A stretch of 64,000 nucleotides of DNA from Nocardia uniformis NBRC 13702 (GTDB lineage Bacteria > Actinomycetota > Actinomycetes > Mycobacteriales > Mycobacteriaceae). The position numbers were made by a program, and so were the translations under genes. Positions 17,384 to 28,065 of this stretch are shown in pieces (position 1 is the first letter of the stretch; each line of letters begins with the position of its first letter). Under the pieces are notes generated by a model. The model was not told the DNA's origin, searched no databases, and saw only the letters and a list, made by a program, of their open reading frames with translations. The DNA lies in the NCBI RefSeq assembly GCF_001613345.1, contig NZ_BDCE01000010.1, forward strand, positions 39,053-103,052. The letters are read 5' to 3'.

Positions 17384-18610
17384 TCACTCCTGTTCCTGCA
17401 GTGCCCGCTCGTCACGTATCGCCTGATGGACCCGGCCACGACGCAACAGTAGCGCCGAACCGGCCAGCGAAGCCGCCAAAGACGTGAGCAACACCGCCGC
17501 CTTCGCCAATTCCACCGCGGAGTCGTCGCCGAGACCCGACAGTGCGAGTTCTGCCACCAAGAGGCTAACGGTGAAGCCGATCGCGCCGAGTACCGACAGG
17601 GCGAACATATCCCGATACCCGAGATCATTGGGTTTGTGCGCGATCCCGAGCCGCACTGCGGCCCAGCCGAATCCGAAGATGCCCACGGTCTTGCCGACCA
17701 GGAGTCCGAGCACGATGGACAGGGCCAGGCGGTCGGTGAACAGCTCGGAGAAGATCTTGGAGTCCAGTGGCACACCGGAGGCGAAGAGCGCGAACAGCGG
17801 CACGCACACGATCGCGGAGATGGGTTGGAAGAAGTGTTCGAGATTGGCGGCCGGGACGCTGTGCTCATCCTCGTCCGGATCGGGGTGCACCCGGGTGAGT
17901 AGGCCGAGCCCGACCCCCGCCAGCGTGGGATGGATACCCGCCTCATGCAGCGCGTACCAGGCCAGCAGTGCGATCGGAACGTAGAGGATCGGCGTGCTCA
18001 CCCGGTACTTCTGCCCCAGCCACCAGGCGGCGAAGCACAGCACGGCGGCCAGCAGCCAGAACATCTGCAGGGTGGTGGTGAACAGGATGGCGATCAGAAT
18101 AATGGCGATGAGGTCGTCGACGACCGCCAGGCTCAGCAGGAATACTCGCGCGCTGGGCGGAATCCGGGAGCCGGTGAGCGCCAGTACAGCCAGTGCGAAC
18201 GCGATATCGGTGGCCACCGGAATGGCCCAGCCGCGATCCATACCCGGTACGCCCCAGCCGACGGTCATGGCGATGAGAGCGGGCATGAGCACACCGCCCA
18301 AGGCGGCGATGATCGGCAGGGCCGCGCTCTTGCGATCGGCGAGCTCCCCGATCGTCAGCTCACGTTTGAGCTCCAGACCGGCGACGAAGAAGAAGATGGC
18401 GAGCAGACCGTCCTTGGTCCAATCGGCCAGGGTGAGATCGAGATGGAGCGCCGGAATGGCCAGCTTGGTATCGATCATGGTGGTGTAACCGGCGCCCCAC
18501 GGGGAGTTGACCCAGATGAGTGCGCCCGCGGCCGCTATAAGTAGGAGTGCGCCACCGAATGTTTCGGTCCGTAAGTAGCGAGTCAACTCGGATCGGACCT
18601 GTGTGATCAC
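17384..18610 (-). CDS. nhaA: Na+/H+ antiporter NhaA
   Basis: 408 residues from the GTG at 18610, with AAAGGT 5 nt upstream; the frame is open to 19042 but that part is leader and antisense to acs. About 12 transmembrane helices are visible. Key NhaA residues are present: Thr134-Asp135 (ATDIAFAL) and the ion-binding pair Asp165-Asp166 (LAVVDDLIAI). It exchanges Na+ or Li+ for protons and protects against salt and alkaline pH. It is preceded by a structured leader with a pseudoknot (18611-18725) that may control expression. Not part of the mycobacterial gene order, so it is a lineage-specific insertion between the Rv3669 and acs orthologues. Confidence 0.95.
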   Translation of the reverse strand: MITQVRSELTRYLRTETFGGALLLIAAAGALIWVNSPWGAGYTTMIDTKLAIPALHLDLTLADWTKDGLLAIFFFVAGLELKRELTIGELADRKSAALPIIAALGGVLMPALIAMTVGWGVPGMDRGWAIPVATDIAFALAVLALTGSRIPPSARVFLLSLAVVDDLIAIILIAILFTTTLQMFWLLAAVLCFAAWWLGQKYRVSTPILYVPIALLAWYALHEAGIHPTLAGVGLGLLTRVHPDPDEDEHSVPAANLEHFFQPISAIVCVPLFALFASGVPLDSKIFSELFTDRLALSIVLGLLVGKTVGIFGFGWAAVRLGIAHKPNDLGYRDMFALSVLGAIGFTVSLLVAELALSGLGDDSAVELAKAAVLLTSLAASLAGSALLLRRGRVHQAIRDERALQEQE

Positions 18611-18640
18611 AGTGCACCTTTCAGCTGGTTCAACAAAGCA

Positions 18641-18713
18641 GCGGTATGCGAATCCAACTCCCGGAGGAGGTCGGCGCACACCGCATGCCGACCAGACTTC
18701 CCGGCACACCTTT
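18641..18713 (-). promoter_or_regulatory. Structured nhaA 5' leader with pseudoknot (candidate riboswitch)
   Basis: Reading the minus strand, a 7-bp hairpin GGTCGGC/GCCGACC (18693-18669) encloses an 11-nt loop. Nine loop-side bases, GCGGTGTGC, can pair with GCATACCGC at 18649-18641, with one wobble, making a pseudoknot. Upstream of the hairpin is a GCCGGGAAGTCTGG segment that could form the start of an aptamer. A TAGGAT -10 box at 18725-18720 puts the likely start of the RNA near 18713, just before this structure. The element ends about 30 nt before the nhaA GTG. I do not recognise the Rfam family with certainty. Confidence 0.55.
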
Positions 18714-18719
18714 TGAGCA

Positions 18720-18748
18720 ATCCTAACGGTTTGCCTCATGGGTGCCGA
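18720..18748 (-). promoter_or_regulatory. Putative nhaA promoter
   Basis: TAGGAT (18725-18720) serves as a -10 box, with a weak TCGGCA at -35 (18748-18743) and 17-nt spacing. The predicted start near 18713 gives a leader of about 100 nt that begins with the structured element. Confidence 0.4.
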
Positions 18749-18821
18749 ACACCTCACCACCGGTGGGAAGGCAAAACCGCCCCGTGACCAGGGGGCCACA
18801 GGGCAGTTTTTGGTCGGACAC

Positions 18822-20774
<1,953 letters not shown>

Positions 20775-20818
20775 CTCTTCTTCTCTCGCATCTACCCGTC
20801 TCGCATCTGCCCCGCGGG

Positions 20819-20834
20819 AGTGACCGCGGCCACG
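20819..20834. promoter_or_regulatory. Crp/GlxR-like site upstream of acs
   Basis: AGTGACCGCGGCCACG keeps the GTGA and CAC cores at the correct spacing but departs from TGTGA-N6-TCACA at three positions. It sits 45 nt before the acs start. Confidence 0.4.
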
Positions 20835-21003
20835 TTCGACCCTAACCGACGGTGACCTGCGTGGGGTTCGGGCCGGAGCATCGGTCCCACTCGCCGGGGC
20901 GCGTCGAGTCGGCCCGGCTAGGCAATCTGCCTTCTGGAGACGCCGCTATGAGTCGGTTGTGTTGCCACATTGCAAACATGGCGGACCATCCCTGGTCGAT
21001 CCG

Positions 21004-21032
21004 CTGACAGCGGCTTGTCAAATGATTAATGT
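21004..21032 (+). promoter_or_regulatory. dppA promoter
   Basis: CTGACA, 17 nt, then TAATGT gives a near-consensus sigma-A type promoter. Transcription would start near 21039, about 85 nt before the TTG start of dppA. Confidence 0.6.
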
Positions 21033-21123
21033 CCGTTTCACCCAAGGCGGACAGTCGTTAACGCTGGTGGACCCCAGCGCGATCGCTGCCGGCTCGCTCC
21101 TTCCTGGAATCGGGAGAAACGCG

Positions 21124-22731
21124 TTGCGAACTAAGACGATTACCGCGCTGGCCGCGGCCGCGCTACTGGCCACGAGCCTGACCCTGACAGCCTGTTCCTC
21201 CGATGGCGGCGGCAGCGCCGATATCGTCACCGTCAACGGTGCCGAACCGCAGAACCCGTTGGTACCCACCAACACCAACGAGAATATGGGCGGCCGCGTG
21301 GTCGACCGGTTGTGGGCCGGTCTGAAGTACTACGACGCCGACGGTGTGGCGCACAACGAGATGGCGGAGTCCATCGAGACCACCGATCGCAAGAGCTACC
21401 GGATTACCCTGAAGTCCGGCTGGACCTTCACCGACGGCAGCCCGGTGACCGCCAAATCCTTTGTGGACGCCTGGAACTACGGTGCGCTGTCCACCAACGC
21501 CCAGCTGCAGAACTACGTGTTCTCCAGCATCGCCGGCTTCGACGAGGTGGCCGCGGAAAACCCGACCGTGCAGACCATGTCGGGCCTGAAGGTGATCGAC
21601 GACCGCACCTTCACCGTCGAATTGAAGTCCCCCTCCATCGATTTCGAGGACTCGCTCGGCTACTCGCCCTACTATCCGCTGCCCGAGGTCGCCTATGAGG
21701 ATATGCAGGCCTACGGCGAGAACCCGATCGGCAACGGCCCCTACATGTTCGCCGGAAACGGTGCCTGGGAGCACAACAGCAAAATCGAACTGGTGCCCAA
21801 CCCGGACTACCAGGGCGGCCGCCCGGCCAAGAACAAGGGCCTGCGGTTCGTGATGTACCAGTCCTACGACACCGCCTACGCGGATCTGCAGTCCGGCAAC
21901 CTCGACGCCCTCGACACCATTCCCGACAGCGCCCTCACGGTGTACAAGAACGATCTCGGTGACCGCGCGATCACCAAGCCGACCGCGCAGAACCAGCACA
22001 TTGGCGTCCAGCCCAATGTCCCGCACTTCGCCGGGGAGGAGGGCCTGCTGCGCCGCCGCGCCATCTCCATGGCCATCGACCGGGAATCCATCTGCGACAA
22101 GATCTTCCACGGCACCCGCATTCCGGCTCGAGATTTCACCGCGGCCACCCTGCCCGGCTTCAACGGTGACCTGCCCGGCTCCGAGGTGCTGGTCTTCAAC
22201 CCGGACGAGGCCAAGAAGGTATGGGCACAGGCCGACGCCATATCGCCGTGGTCGGGTCGCTACGAGATCGCCTACAACTCCGACGGCGGCCACCAGGCCT
22301 GGATCGAAGCGGTGGCCAATAGCGTCAAGAACACCCTCGGAATCGACTCCATCGCCGTGCCGTACCCGACCTTCAAGAACATTCGTGACGAGGTGAACGC
22401 GGAGAGCATCGGCAAGGCGTTCCGCTACGGCTGGCAGGGCGACTACCCGTCCATGCTGCAGTTCCTCACCTCGCAGTACTACAGCTACTCCGAAACCAAT
22501 AACGTCAACTACAACAGCCCCGAGTTCGACCGCCTGCTCGACGCCGCACTGGCCGCGCCGACCCAGGAGGAGTCCTACCGCGTCATCGCCCAGGCCCAAG
22601 CCCTGCTGATCAAGGATCTGGTCGACATTCCGGTGCTCGATTACGTTGCGGCGGCCGGTGTTTCGGACAAGGTCAGCAATGCCGAAGTCGCCTGGAACGG
22701 GCTGTTCGCCTTCGAGAACATCGAGAAGTAG
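21124..22731 (+). CDS. dppA: Peptide ABC transporter, substrate-binding lipoprotein
   Basis: 535 residues. The TTG at 21124 was chosen because GGGAG lies 8 nt upstream and it opens directly on a lipoprotein signal peptide: RTKTITAL, a hydrophobic core, then the lipobox LTAC with Cys24. The mature part is an SBP_bac_5-type oligopeptide/dipeptide-binding protein (NPLVPTNTNENMGGRVVDRL and LKSGWTFTDGSPVTA are typical segments). It captures peptides outside the membrane and hands them to DppBC. It is first in the operon dppA-dppB-dppC-dppD, as in M. tuberculosis Rv3666c-Rv3663c. Confidence 0.95.
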   Translation: MRTKTITALAAAALLATSLTLTACSSDGGGSADIVTVNGAEPQNPLVPTNTNENMGGRVVDRLWAGLKYYDADGVAHNEMAESIETTDRKSYRITLKSGWTFTDGSPVTAKSFVDAWNYGALSTNAQLQNYVFSSIAGFDEVAAENPTVQTMSGLKVIDDRTFTVELKSPSIDFEDSLGYSPYYPLPEVAYEDMQAYGENPIGNGPYMFAGNGAWEHNSKIELVPNPDYQGGRPAKNKGLRFVMYQSYDTAYADLQSGNLDALDTIPDSALTVYKNDLGDRAITKPTAQNQHIGVQPNVPHFAGEEGLLRRRAISMAIDRESICDKIFHGTRIPARDFTAATLPGFNGDLPGSEVLVFNPDEAKKVWAQADAISPWSGRYEIAYNSDGGHQAWIEAVANSVKNTLGIDSIAVPYPTFKNIRDEVNAESIGKAFRYGWQGDYPSMLQFLTSQYYSYSETNNVNYNSPEFDRLLDAALAAPTQEESYRVIAQAQALLIKDLVDIPVLDYVAAAGVSDKVSNAEVAWNGLFAFENIEK

Positions 22732-22791
22732 CCGCTGCTGCGCCGGGTCCGACCCCACAATCGGCCCGGCGCATCACTTTCCGGAGGAAAT

Positions 22792-23718
22792 ATGGCTTGG
22801 TATGTCCTGCGGCGCCTGCTCCAGATGATCCCGGTATTCTTCGGCGCGACCTTCCTGATCTACGCCATGGTCTTCCTCATCCCCGGCGACCCGATCGCGG
22901 CGCTGGCCGGTGAGAAACCGCTGAGTCCCGCCATCGAGGCGCAGCTGCGCGCCCGGTATCACCTCGATCAACCGCTCATTACGCAGTACCTGCTCTACCT
23001 GAAGGGCATCTTCACCCTCGATTTCGGCACCGCCTTCTCCGGCCGTCCGGTGAGTGACGAGCTCGCCCGGGCCTTTCCGATCACCATCAAACTGGCCTTC
23101 ATGGCGGTATTCATCGAGGCCGTATTCGGCATTGTGTTCGGCCTGATCGCCGGGCTGCGCAAGGGTCGGCTGTTCGATTCCACCCTGCTGGTGGCGAGCC
23201 TGGTCATCATCGCCGTACCGGTCTTCGTGGTCGGCTATGTGGCGCAGTTCCTGACCGGCGTGAAATGGGGTATAGCGCCCACCACGGTCACCGGTGACGC
23301 GAGCTTCGCCGAATTGCTGGTTCCCGCTTGCGTACTCGGCTCGCTGTCGTTCGCCTATGTATTGCGGCTGACCCGGAATTCGGTGGCGGAGAACATGTCC
23401 GCCGATTACGTGCGCACCGCCACCGCCAAGGGCCTGGGACGGCGGCGGGTGGTCACCGTGCACATCCTGCGCAACTCCATGATTCCGGTGGTCACCTTCC
23501 TGGGCGCGGATCTGGGGTCGCTGATCGGCGGGGCCATCGTCACCGAGGGGATCTTCAATATTCCGGGTGTGGGCGGCACGCTGTACCAGGCGATTACCCG
23601 CGTGGAACCGCCCACGGTGGTGTCGTTCGTGACGGTGCTCGTCGTCATCTTCCTGCTGTCGAACCTGATTATCGACCTGATCTACGCCGCACTCGACCCG
23701 AGGATCCGCTATGCCTGA
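22792..23718 (+). CDS. dppB: Peptide ABC transporter permease DppB
   Basis: 308 residues, ATG at 22792 behind a consensus GGAGGAAAT. Six transmembrane helices are apparent. The EAA loop that contacts the ATPase is visible as AENMSADYVRTATAKGLG, followed by RNSMIPV. It forms the membrane channel together with DppC. The 3' end overlaps dppC by 8 nt. Confidence 0.95.
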   Translation: MAWYVLRRLLQMIPVFFGATFLIYAMVFLIPGDPIAALAGEKPLSPAIEAQLRARYHLDQPLITQYLLYLKGIFTLDFGTAFSGRPVSDELARAFPITIKLAFMAVFIEAVFGIVFGLIAGLRKGRLFDSTLLVASLVIIAVPVFVVGYVAQFLTGVKWGIAPTTVTGDASFAELLVPACVLGSLSFAYVLRLTRNSVAENMSADYVRTATAKGLGRRRVVTVHILRNSMIPVVTFLGADLGSLIGGAIVTEGIFNIPGVGGTLYQAITRVEPPTVVSFVTVLVVIFLLSNLIIDLIYAALDPRIRYA

Positions 23719-24673
23719 CCTCGTCAAGGGCTCCGCCGCCGGCGCGCGCCCCGGCCAGGAGCGCTACGTCGCGCCGCCGGATGAGGTGGAGGTGCTCGCC
23801 ACCGACCGCGTGGTGGAATCCGGTGAGCCGACCAGTATTTGGACCGATGCGTGGCGGCGGTTGCGGCGCAACCCCATCTTCATCGCCGCCGTGCTGCTCA
23901 TCGCCGCGGTCAGCGTGGTGGTGCTGTGGCCGGGACTGTTCACCGATCAGGATCCGCGCCTGTGTGTGATCAATTTCAGTATGGACCCCTCCGGGCCCGG
24001 CCATCCCTTCGGTTTCGACCGGCAGGGCTGTGATGTGTACACCCGCACCATCTACGGTGCCCGGGCGTCGGTCATGGTCGGGCTGAGTGCGGCGGCACTG
24101 TTCATGGTCGTCGGAGGCACCCTCGGGGCACTCGCCGGATTCTTCGGCGGCCTACTCGACTCGGTGGTGTCACGTATCGCCGAGATCTTCTACGCCATTC
24201 CGATGGTGCTGGCCGCCATCGTGCTGCTGCAGATGCTGCGGCCCGCCACCGTGTGGAATGTGATCGCGGTGCTCGCCGCCTTCACCTGGCCACAGGCGGC
24301 GCGTATTGCCCGCGGTGCGGTCATAGAGGCGAAGAGTAGTGAATATGTCACGGCGGCGAAGTCTTTGGGTGTCTCCCGGTTGGGAATCCTGGTGCGGCAC
24401 GTGCTACCCAATGCGGCCGGACCGCTCATTGTGGTGTCCACCATCTGGCTCGGCGTTTTCATTGTCACCGAGGCCACGCTGTCCTACCTCGGCGTCGGGC
24501 TGCCGCCGGACGTGGTGTCCTGGGGTGGCGATATCGCCAAGGCCAAGAACGATCTGCGCAACTCCGCCATTCTGTTCTATCCCGCTGCGGCGCTGGCGAT
24601 CACGGTGCTGAGCTTCATCCTGCTCGGGGACGCGCTGCGCGACGCCCTCGATCCCAAGGCTCGGAAGAGGTGA
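23711..24673 (+). CDS. dppC: Peptide ABC transporter permease DppC
   Basis: 320 residues; its ATG lies inside the 3' end of dppB. A cytoplasmic N-terminal tail of about 50 residues (longer than in Escherichia coli DppC) precedes six transmembrane helices. The EAA loop reads EAKSSEYVTAAKSLGVS, followed by RHVLPNAAGPL. It partners DppB. Confidence 0.95.
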   Translation: MPDLVKGSAAGARPGQERYVAPPDEVEVLATDRVVESGEPTSIWTDAWRRLRRNPIFIAAVLLIAAVSVVVLWPGLFTDQDPRLCVINFSMDPSGPGHPFGFDRQGCDVYTRTIYGARASVMVGLSAAALFMVVGGTLGALAGFFGGLLDSVVSRIAEIFYAIPMVLAAIVLLQMLRPATVWNVIAVLAAFTWPQAARIARGAVIEAKSSEYVTAAKSLGVSRLGILVRHVLPNAAGPLIVVSTIWLGVFIVTEATLSYLGVGLPPDVVSWGGDIAKAKNDLRNSAILFYPAAALAITVLSFILLGDALRDALDPKARKR

Positions 24674-24679
24674 GTACCG

Positions 24680-26377
24680 GTGACCGACCAGAACGTGCCG
24701 CTGCTGGAAATCCGTGATCTCAACGTCTGTTTCAGCTCTGACGGCGTACAGGTGCCGGCGGTTCGGGATGTGAACCTCACCGTGTATCCGGGTCAGACGG
24801 TGGCCATTGTGGGCGAATCCGGCTCTGGGAAATCCACTACGGCACACGCCATTATCGATCTGCTGCCCGGCACCGGACAGGTCACCTCCGGGTCCATCGT
24901 CTTCGACGGCAAGGACATCACCAAGGCGTCGCCGCACGAGATCGTCGCGGTGCGCGGGCGCGGTATCGGACTGGTGCCCCAGGACCCCATGTCCAACCTG
25001 AATCCGGTATGGAAAATCGGCTTCCAGGTACGAGAAACCTTGGAAGCCAATGGCATCGCGTCGGGCGCGGCGGCCCGGAAGCGGGCGGTGGAACTGCTCC
25101 AGGAAGCCGGAATGTCCGATGCCGGACGGCGGATGAACCAGTATCCGCACGAATTCTCCGGCGGTATGCGCCAACGTGCGCTGATCGCCATCGGATTGTC
25201 CTGCCGACCGAAACTACTCATCGCCGACGAGCCCACCTCCGCGCTCGACGTGACCGTTCAGCGGCAGATCCTCGACCATCTCGACGGGCTCACCAGTGAC
25301 CTCGGCACCGCGGTGCTGCTGATCACCCACGACCTCGGCCTCGCCGCCGAACGAGCCGAGCACCTGGTGGTCATGTATCGCGGGCGAGTGGTGGAATCCG
25401 GTCCGGCGCTGCAGATCCTGCGCGAACCACGGCACACCTACACCAAGAAGCTGGTGAACTCCGCACCCTCGCTGGCCGCACAGCGGCTGTCGACGGTGCG
25501 AGATCGCAGCGCGGTCCGCACCCAGGCGGTGGAGGTCGCCGAACAGATTGCCGAGGCGGATACCGAACTGGCCGCGGTACCCGACGATGTGGTGATCGCC
25601 GAAAATCTCACCAAGGCGTTTCGGATCCGTGGCGGACGACCCTGGAAGGCAACGGAGTTCATTGCCGTGAATGATGTGTCGTTCCGATTGCGCCGCGGCA
25701 CCACCACCGCCATCGTCGGTGAATCCGGCTCCGGCAAATCGACCGTGGCGCAAATGGTGCTCGGCCTACTGCCGCCGACCATGGGCCGGGTGGTGTTCGA
25801 CGGTGCCGCGGTGGAAGCACTGAAAGGTAAGGCCGCCTTGGCATTCCGGCGGCGAGTGCAACCGGTGTTCCAGGACCCGTACGGCTCCCTGGATCCGATG
25901 TACTCGATCTACCGCACCATCGAGGAGCCACTGCGCGTCCATCGCATCGGCACCTCGAAGCAGCGCGAGGCCACTGTGCGTGATCTGCTGGACAAGGTGT
26001 CGCTCCCGGCCTCGGTCATGCGGCGCTATCCCAACGAGCTCTCCGGCGGCCAACGCCAGCGCGTCGCCATCGCACGGGCGCTGGCACTGGAGCCGGAGGT
26101 GGTGGTGTGCGACGAGGCGGTGTCCGCGCTCGACGTCCTGGTGCAGGCCCAGATCCTCAACCTGCTCAATGACCTGCAGGCCGAACTGGGCCTGTCCTAC
26201 CTCTTCATCACCCACGATCTCGCGGTGGTCCGCCAGATCGCCGACGAGGTCGTGGTCATGCAGGAGGGCAAGGTCGTCGAGGCCGCCGCCACCACCGAGG
26301 TCTTCGACAATCCACGGCAGGAGTACACCCAACGCCTACTGGCGGCCATACCCGGCCGGGACCTGCTGGTGGGCTGA
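24680..26377 (+). CDS. dppD: Fused dual ATPase of the peptide ABC transporter (DppD/DppF type)
   Basis: 565 residues from a GTG at 24680, 6 nt after dppC. Two complete ABC domains lie in one chain. Each has Walker A GESGSGKST (about residues 50 and 350), a signature motif (SGGMRQR in the first, SGGQRQR in the second) and Walker B (IADEPTSALD and CDEAVSALD). The second Walker B has Ala after the Glu, a harmless family variant. The fusion replaces the separate DppD and DppF of proteobacteria, as in mycobacteria (Rv3663c). It powers peptide uptake. Confidence 0.95.
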   Translation: MTDQNVPLLEIRDLNVCFSSDGVQVPAVRDVNLTVYPGQTVAIVGESGSGKSTTAHAIIDLLPGTGQVTSGSIVFDGKDITKASPHEIVAVRGRGIGLVPQDPMSNLNPVWKIGFQVRETLEANGIASGAAARKRAVELLQEAGMSDAGRRMNQYPHEFSGGMRQRALIAIGLSCRPKLLIADEPTSALDVTVQRQILDHLDGLTSDLGTAVLLITHDLGLAAERAEHLVVMYRGRVVESGPALQILREPRHTYTKKLVNSAPSLAAQRLSTVRDRSAVRTQAVEVAEQIAEADTELAAVPDDVVIAENLTKAFRIRGGRPWKATEFIAVNDVSFRLRRGTTTAIVGESGSGKSTVAQMVLGLLPPTMGRVVFDGAAVEALKGKAALAFRRRVQPVFQDPYGSLDPMYSIYRTIEEPLRVHRIGTSKQREATVRDLLDKVSLPASVMRRYPNELSGGQRQRVAIARALALEPEVVVCDEAVSALDVLVQAQILNLLNDLQAELGLSYLFITHDLAVVRQIADEVVVMQEGKVVEAAATTEVFDNPRQEYTQRLLAAIPGRDLLVG

Positions 26378-26438
26378 CCTTCCCCGCAGCGGGTGCGCTA
26401 CGCGGCGCGGCGGAGTCCGTCATGCCCGACTGTCCTGA

Positions 26439-26494
26439 CCCAACGAACCTGGCGAAGGGCAGCCTCTGATGTGCAGCTCGTCAGGTTCATTGGG
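26439..26494. terminator. Inverted repeat after dpp operon
   Basis: Arms CCCAACGAACCTG and CAGGTTCATTGGG, with one internal mismatch, are separated by 30 nt. There is no U-tract, so termination is only a possibility. Confidence 0.35.
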
Positions 26495-26803
26495 GCGGCC
26501 GAGATGCCTCTGGGCAGCGAAACCGGCGCCAGCGGAACAGCGTGGCTGCCCAGTTCGGCGCGCTGACCTGCCGTTCGCCACTTCTATTGAGACCTTCGCC
26601 AGATAGATGGCGGCGATTCGCCAGATTCAGTGAGCCAGGACACCGACGCGCGAAGGGATGCACCATTGCGGTCGCGACGGATGTGCCTTCCCGGCCATCA
26701 CGGTGGCCACCCGACTATCCGAGGTGGGCCATCCGAAGTGAAGCGCGGCTGGTCATCCCGGCCATACGCCATGGCGCGCCATCTCCGAGTGGTGACGTGC
26801 GCT

Positions 26804-26837
26804 CGTCATTCCGGCGTGCTTTTGGCCGGAATCCACC
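26804..26837. repeat. Dispersed palindromic element, copy 3 (left arm only)
   Basis: CGTCATTCCGGCGTGC then TTTTGGCCGGAATCCACC matches the left arm of the family exactly, and itself contains the small inverted repeat ATTCCGG/CCGGAAT. No right arm follows. Confidence 0.7.
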
Positions 26838-26868
26838 CGTCTCAGGCGGGTGCGTAGCCTCATAACTC

Positions 26869-27615
26869 GTGACCGACCCGCTGCAGCCCCTAGCCGACCT
26901 GCCCGGTGTACTCGAATCCGCCGATAAGGCCCGCGACGCGCTCGCCGAGGTACACCGCCACAAGGCGAACCGGCGCGGCTGGCCGACCACCGCCGCCGAG
27001 GCGGCGGTCCGGGCCGCCCGCTCCTCAGCGGCCATTGACGGCGGCACCATCGATCTGCCCGCCGACGGCAATGTGGAAGATCCGATTCTGGCTGGATCGC
27101 TGCGGGTCGGCCAGGCGCTCGACGGCGACGCCCTGCGCACCCTGGTCGGGGTGTGGCAGCGTGCCCCGCTGCAGGCGCTGGCCCGGCTGCACCTGCTGGC
27201 CGCCGCCGATATGGTCGAAGACCAGCTGCTGCTCGGTCGTCCCCGCACCGCCCCCGGCGTCGCCGAACGGCTCGACATGCTGGCGCAGACGGTACTCACC
27301 ACCAAGGCTCCGGCTCCGGTCGTGGCCGCCGTCGTGCACGGAGAACTGTTGACGCTGCGCCCCTTCGGTACCGCCGACGGCATTGTGGCGCGCGCGGCCG
27401 CTCGTCTCGTCACGGTGTCGAGTGGACTCGACCCGCACAGCCTCGGCGTCCCCGAAGTCTTCCTGCTGCGTCGCCGCCAGGCCTACCTCGACGCGGCCGC
27501 CGCCTTCGGTACCGGTGCGCCGAACGCGGTGGGCGGGTGGGTCATCTTCCACTCCGGCGCACTCGAAGACGGTGCCCGCGAAGCCCGTTCGATCGCCGAC
27601 TCCGCCTCGGGCTAG
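26869..27615 (+). CDS. Fic/Fido-like protein with degenerate active-site motif (Rv3662c-like)
   Basis: 248 residues from a GTG at 26869. The protein is mostly helical and Ala-rich. The stretch VVAAVVHGELLTLRPFGTAD, followed by GIVARAAARL, sits where a Fic protein would have HPFxxGNGRxxR; the leading His is Arg and the GNGR core is lost, so AMP-transfer activity is unlikely. The family is often labelled 'oxidoreductase', for which I see no motif. It corresponds to M. tuberculosis Rv3662c, and the next element downstream is the Ms1-type RNA on the other strand. Confidence 0.8.
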   Translation: MTDPLQPLADLPGVLESADKARDALAEVHRHKANRRGWPTTAAEAAVRAARSSAAIDGGTIDLPADGNVEDPILAGSLRVGQALDGDALRTLVGVWQRAPLQALARLHLLAAADMVEDQLLLGRPRTAPGVAERLDMLAQTVLTTKAPAPVVAAVVHGELLTLRPFGTADGIVARAAARLVTVSSGLDPHSLGVPEVFLLRRRQAYLDAAAAFGTGAPNAVGGWVIFHSGALEDGAREARSIADSASG

Positions 27616-27760
27616 TCCGCTGTCTCCTCGGGTACCGAGGGCCGCCGGGTTCGGAGTTCCGGGCTGCGGCTGCCAAGGGCTCTGGCCTCTGGAGTTCAGG
27701 AGCGTGCCTTGGAGTTCGGGGGGCGCCGCGCCGGAGGGTACGAGAGTTGGCTCCCTACGC

Positions 27761-27802
27761 ATCAAAGCGGGCGGTGTGGTCGCTATCGACCTCACCGCCC
27801 GC
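27761..27802 (-). terminator. Terminator of the Ms1-type RNA
   Basis: GCGGGCGGTG pairs perfectly with CACCGCCCGC, and an inner stem GGTCG/CGACC closes on a 4-nt loop. On the minus strand TTTGAT follows. This is one of the strongest hairpins in the window. Confidence 0.85.
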
Positions 27803-28060
27803 GAGCACGGACTACCCGGTTACCAAGCGTGCTATCTCGGGTTGTGTTTACGGCCTCGGCGAGCTCTCCGGAATCCGCCGACTCATCCCCGTAGCTTGTA
27901 CAGGACCGTCATCGACAAAATTCGGATAACGCAGGCCCACAACACTCGTGCCCTTTCGCGGCGTGCTCCGCGTGGGTACCTGGTGTCCGTGCCGGGAAGG
28001 GTGGGATGGGAGATGGGACCTTCTCTTCCGATCCGATCTTGGCCTTCCTTCCTTCCTTGG
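27761..28060 (-). ncRNA. Ms1/MTS2823-type small RNA (RNA polymerase-binding)
   Basis: The 595-nt gap between the Rv3662c and Rv3661 orthologues is where mycobacteria encode Ms1 (MTS2823), a roughly 300-nt RNA that binds RNA polymerase lacking sigma factor. Here a promoter (TTGCTG, 17 nt, TAACAA) at 28094-28066 and an excellent terminator at 27802-27761 define a minus-strand transcript of almost exactly 300 nt, in the same direction relative to the phosphatase gene as in mycobacteria. The 5' end has a purine-rich AAGGAAGGAAGGAAGG tract. No open reading frame of note lies inside. Identification rests on position, size and signals, not on an alignment. Confidence 0.75.
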
Positions 28061-28065
28061 TTCCA

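Larger units (their letters stand above)
20775..21123. other. Divergent acs/dppA promoter region
   Basis: 349 nt with no gene. It holds the acs ribosome binding site, a Crp-like site at 20819-20834, a good dppA promoter (21004-21032) and the dppA leader of about 85 nt. A TGTGTTGCCACA palindrome at about 20957 has the wrong spacing for Crp. Confidence 0.6.
26378..26868. other. 491-nt gap after dppD: inverted repeat, possible gene remnant, half palindromic element
   Basis: No gene is supported. An imperfect inverted repeat (CCCAACGAACCTG with CAGGTTCATTGGG) at 26439-26494 could end dpp transcription. The middle has no recognisable coding sense. The right end has a single-arm copy of the dispersed palindrome (26804-26837) just before the next gene. 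Confidence 0.55.

Noticed and set aside
18601..18612. GTGTGATCACAG at the nhaA start codon as a Crp site
   Set aside because: The short palindrome TGTGATCACA lacks the 6-nt centre of a Crp site and overlaps the start codon.
20955..20966. TGTGTTGCCACA as a Crp site before dppA
   Set aside because: The half-sites are 4 nt apart and not at the 8-nt spacing between TGTG and CACA in the Crp consensus.
21163..22758. 531-codon frame on the - strand opposite dppA
   Set aside because: Antisense shadow of a clear lipoprotein gene; no family features.
26400..26800. Decayed gene between dppD and the Fic-like gene
   Set aside because: No frame gives a recognisable protein fragment, so a pseudogene cannot be supported.
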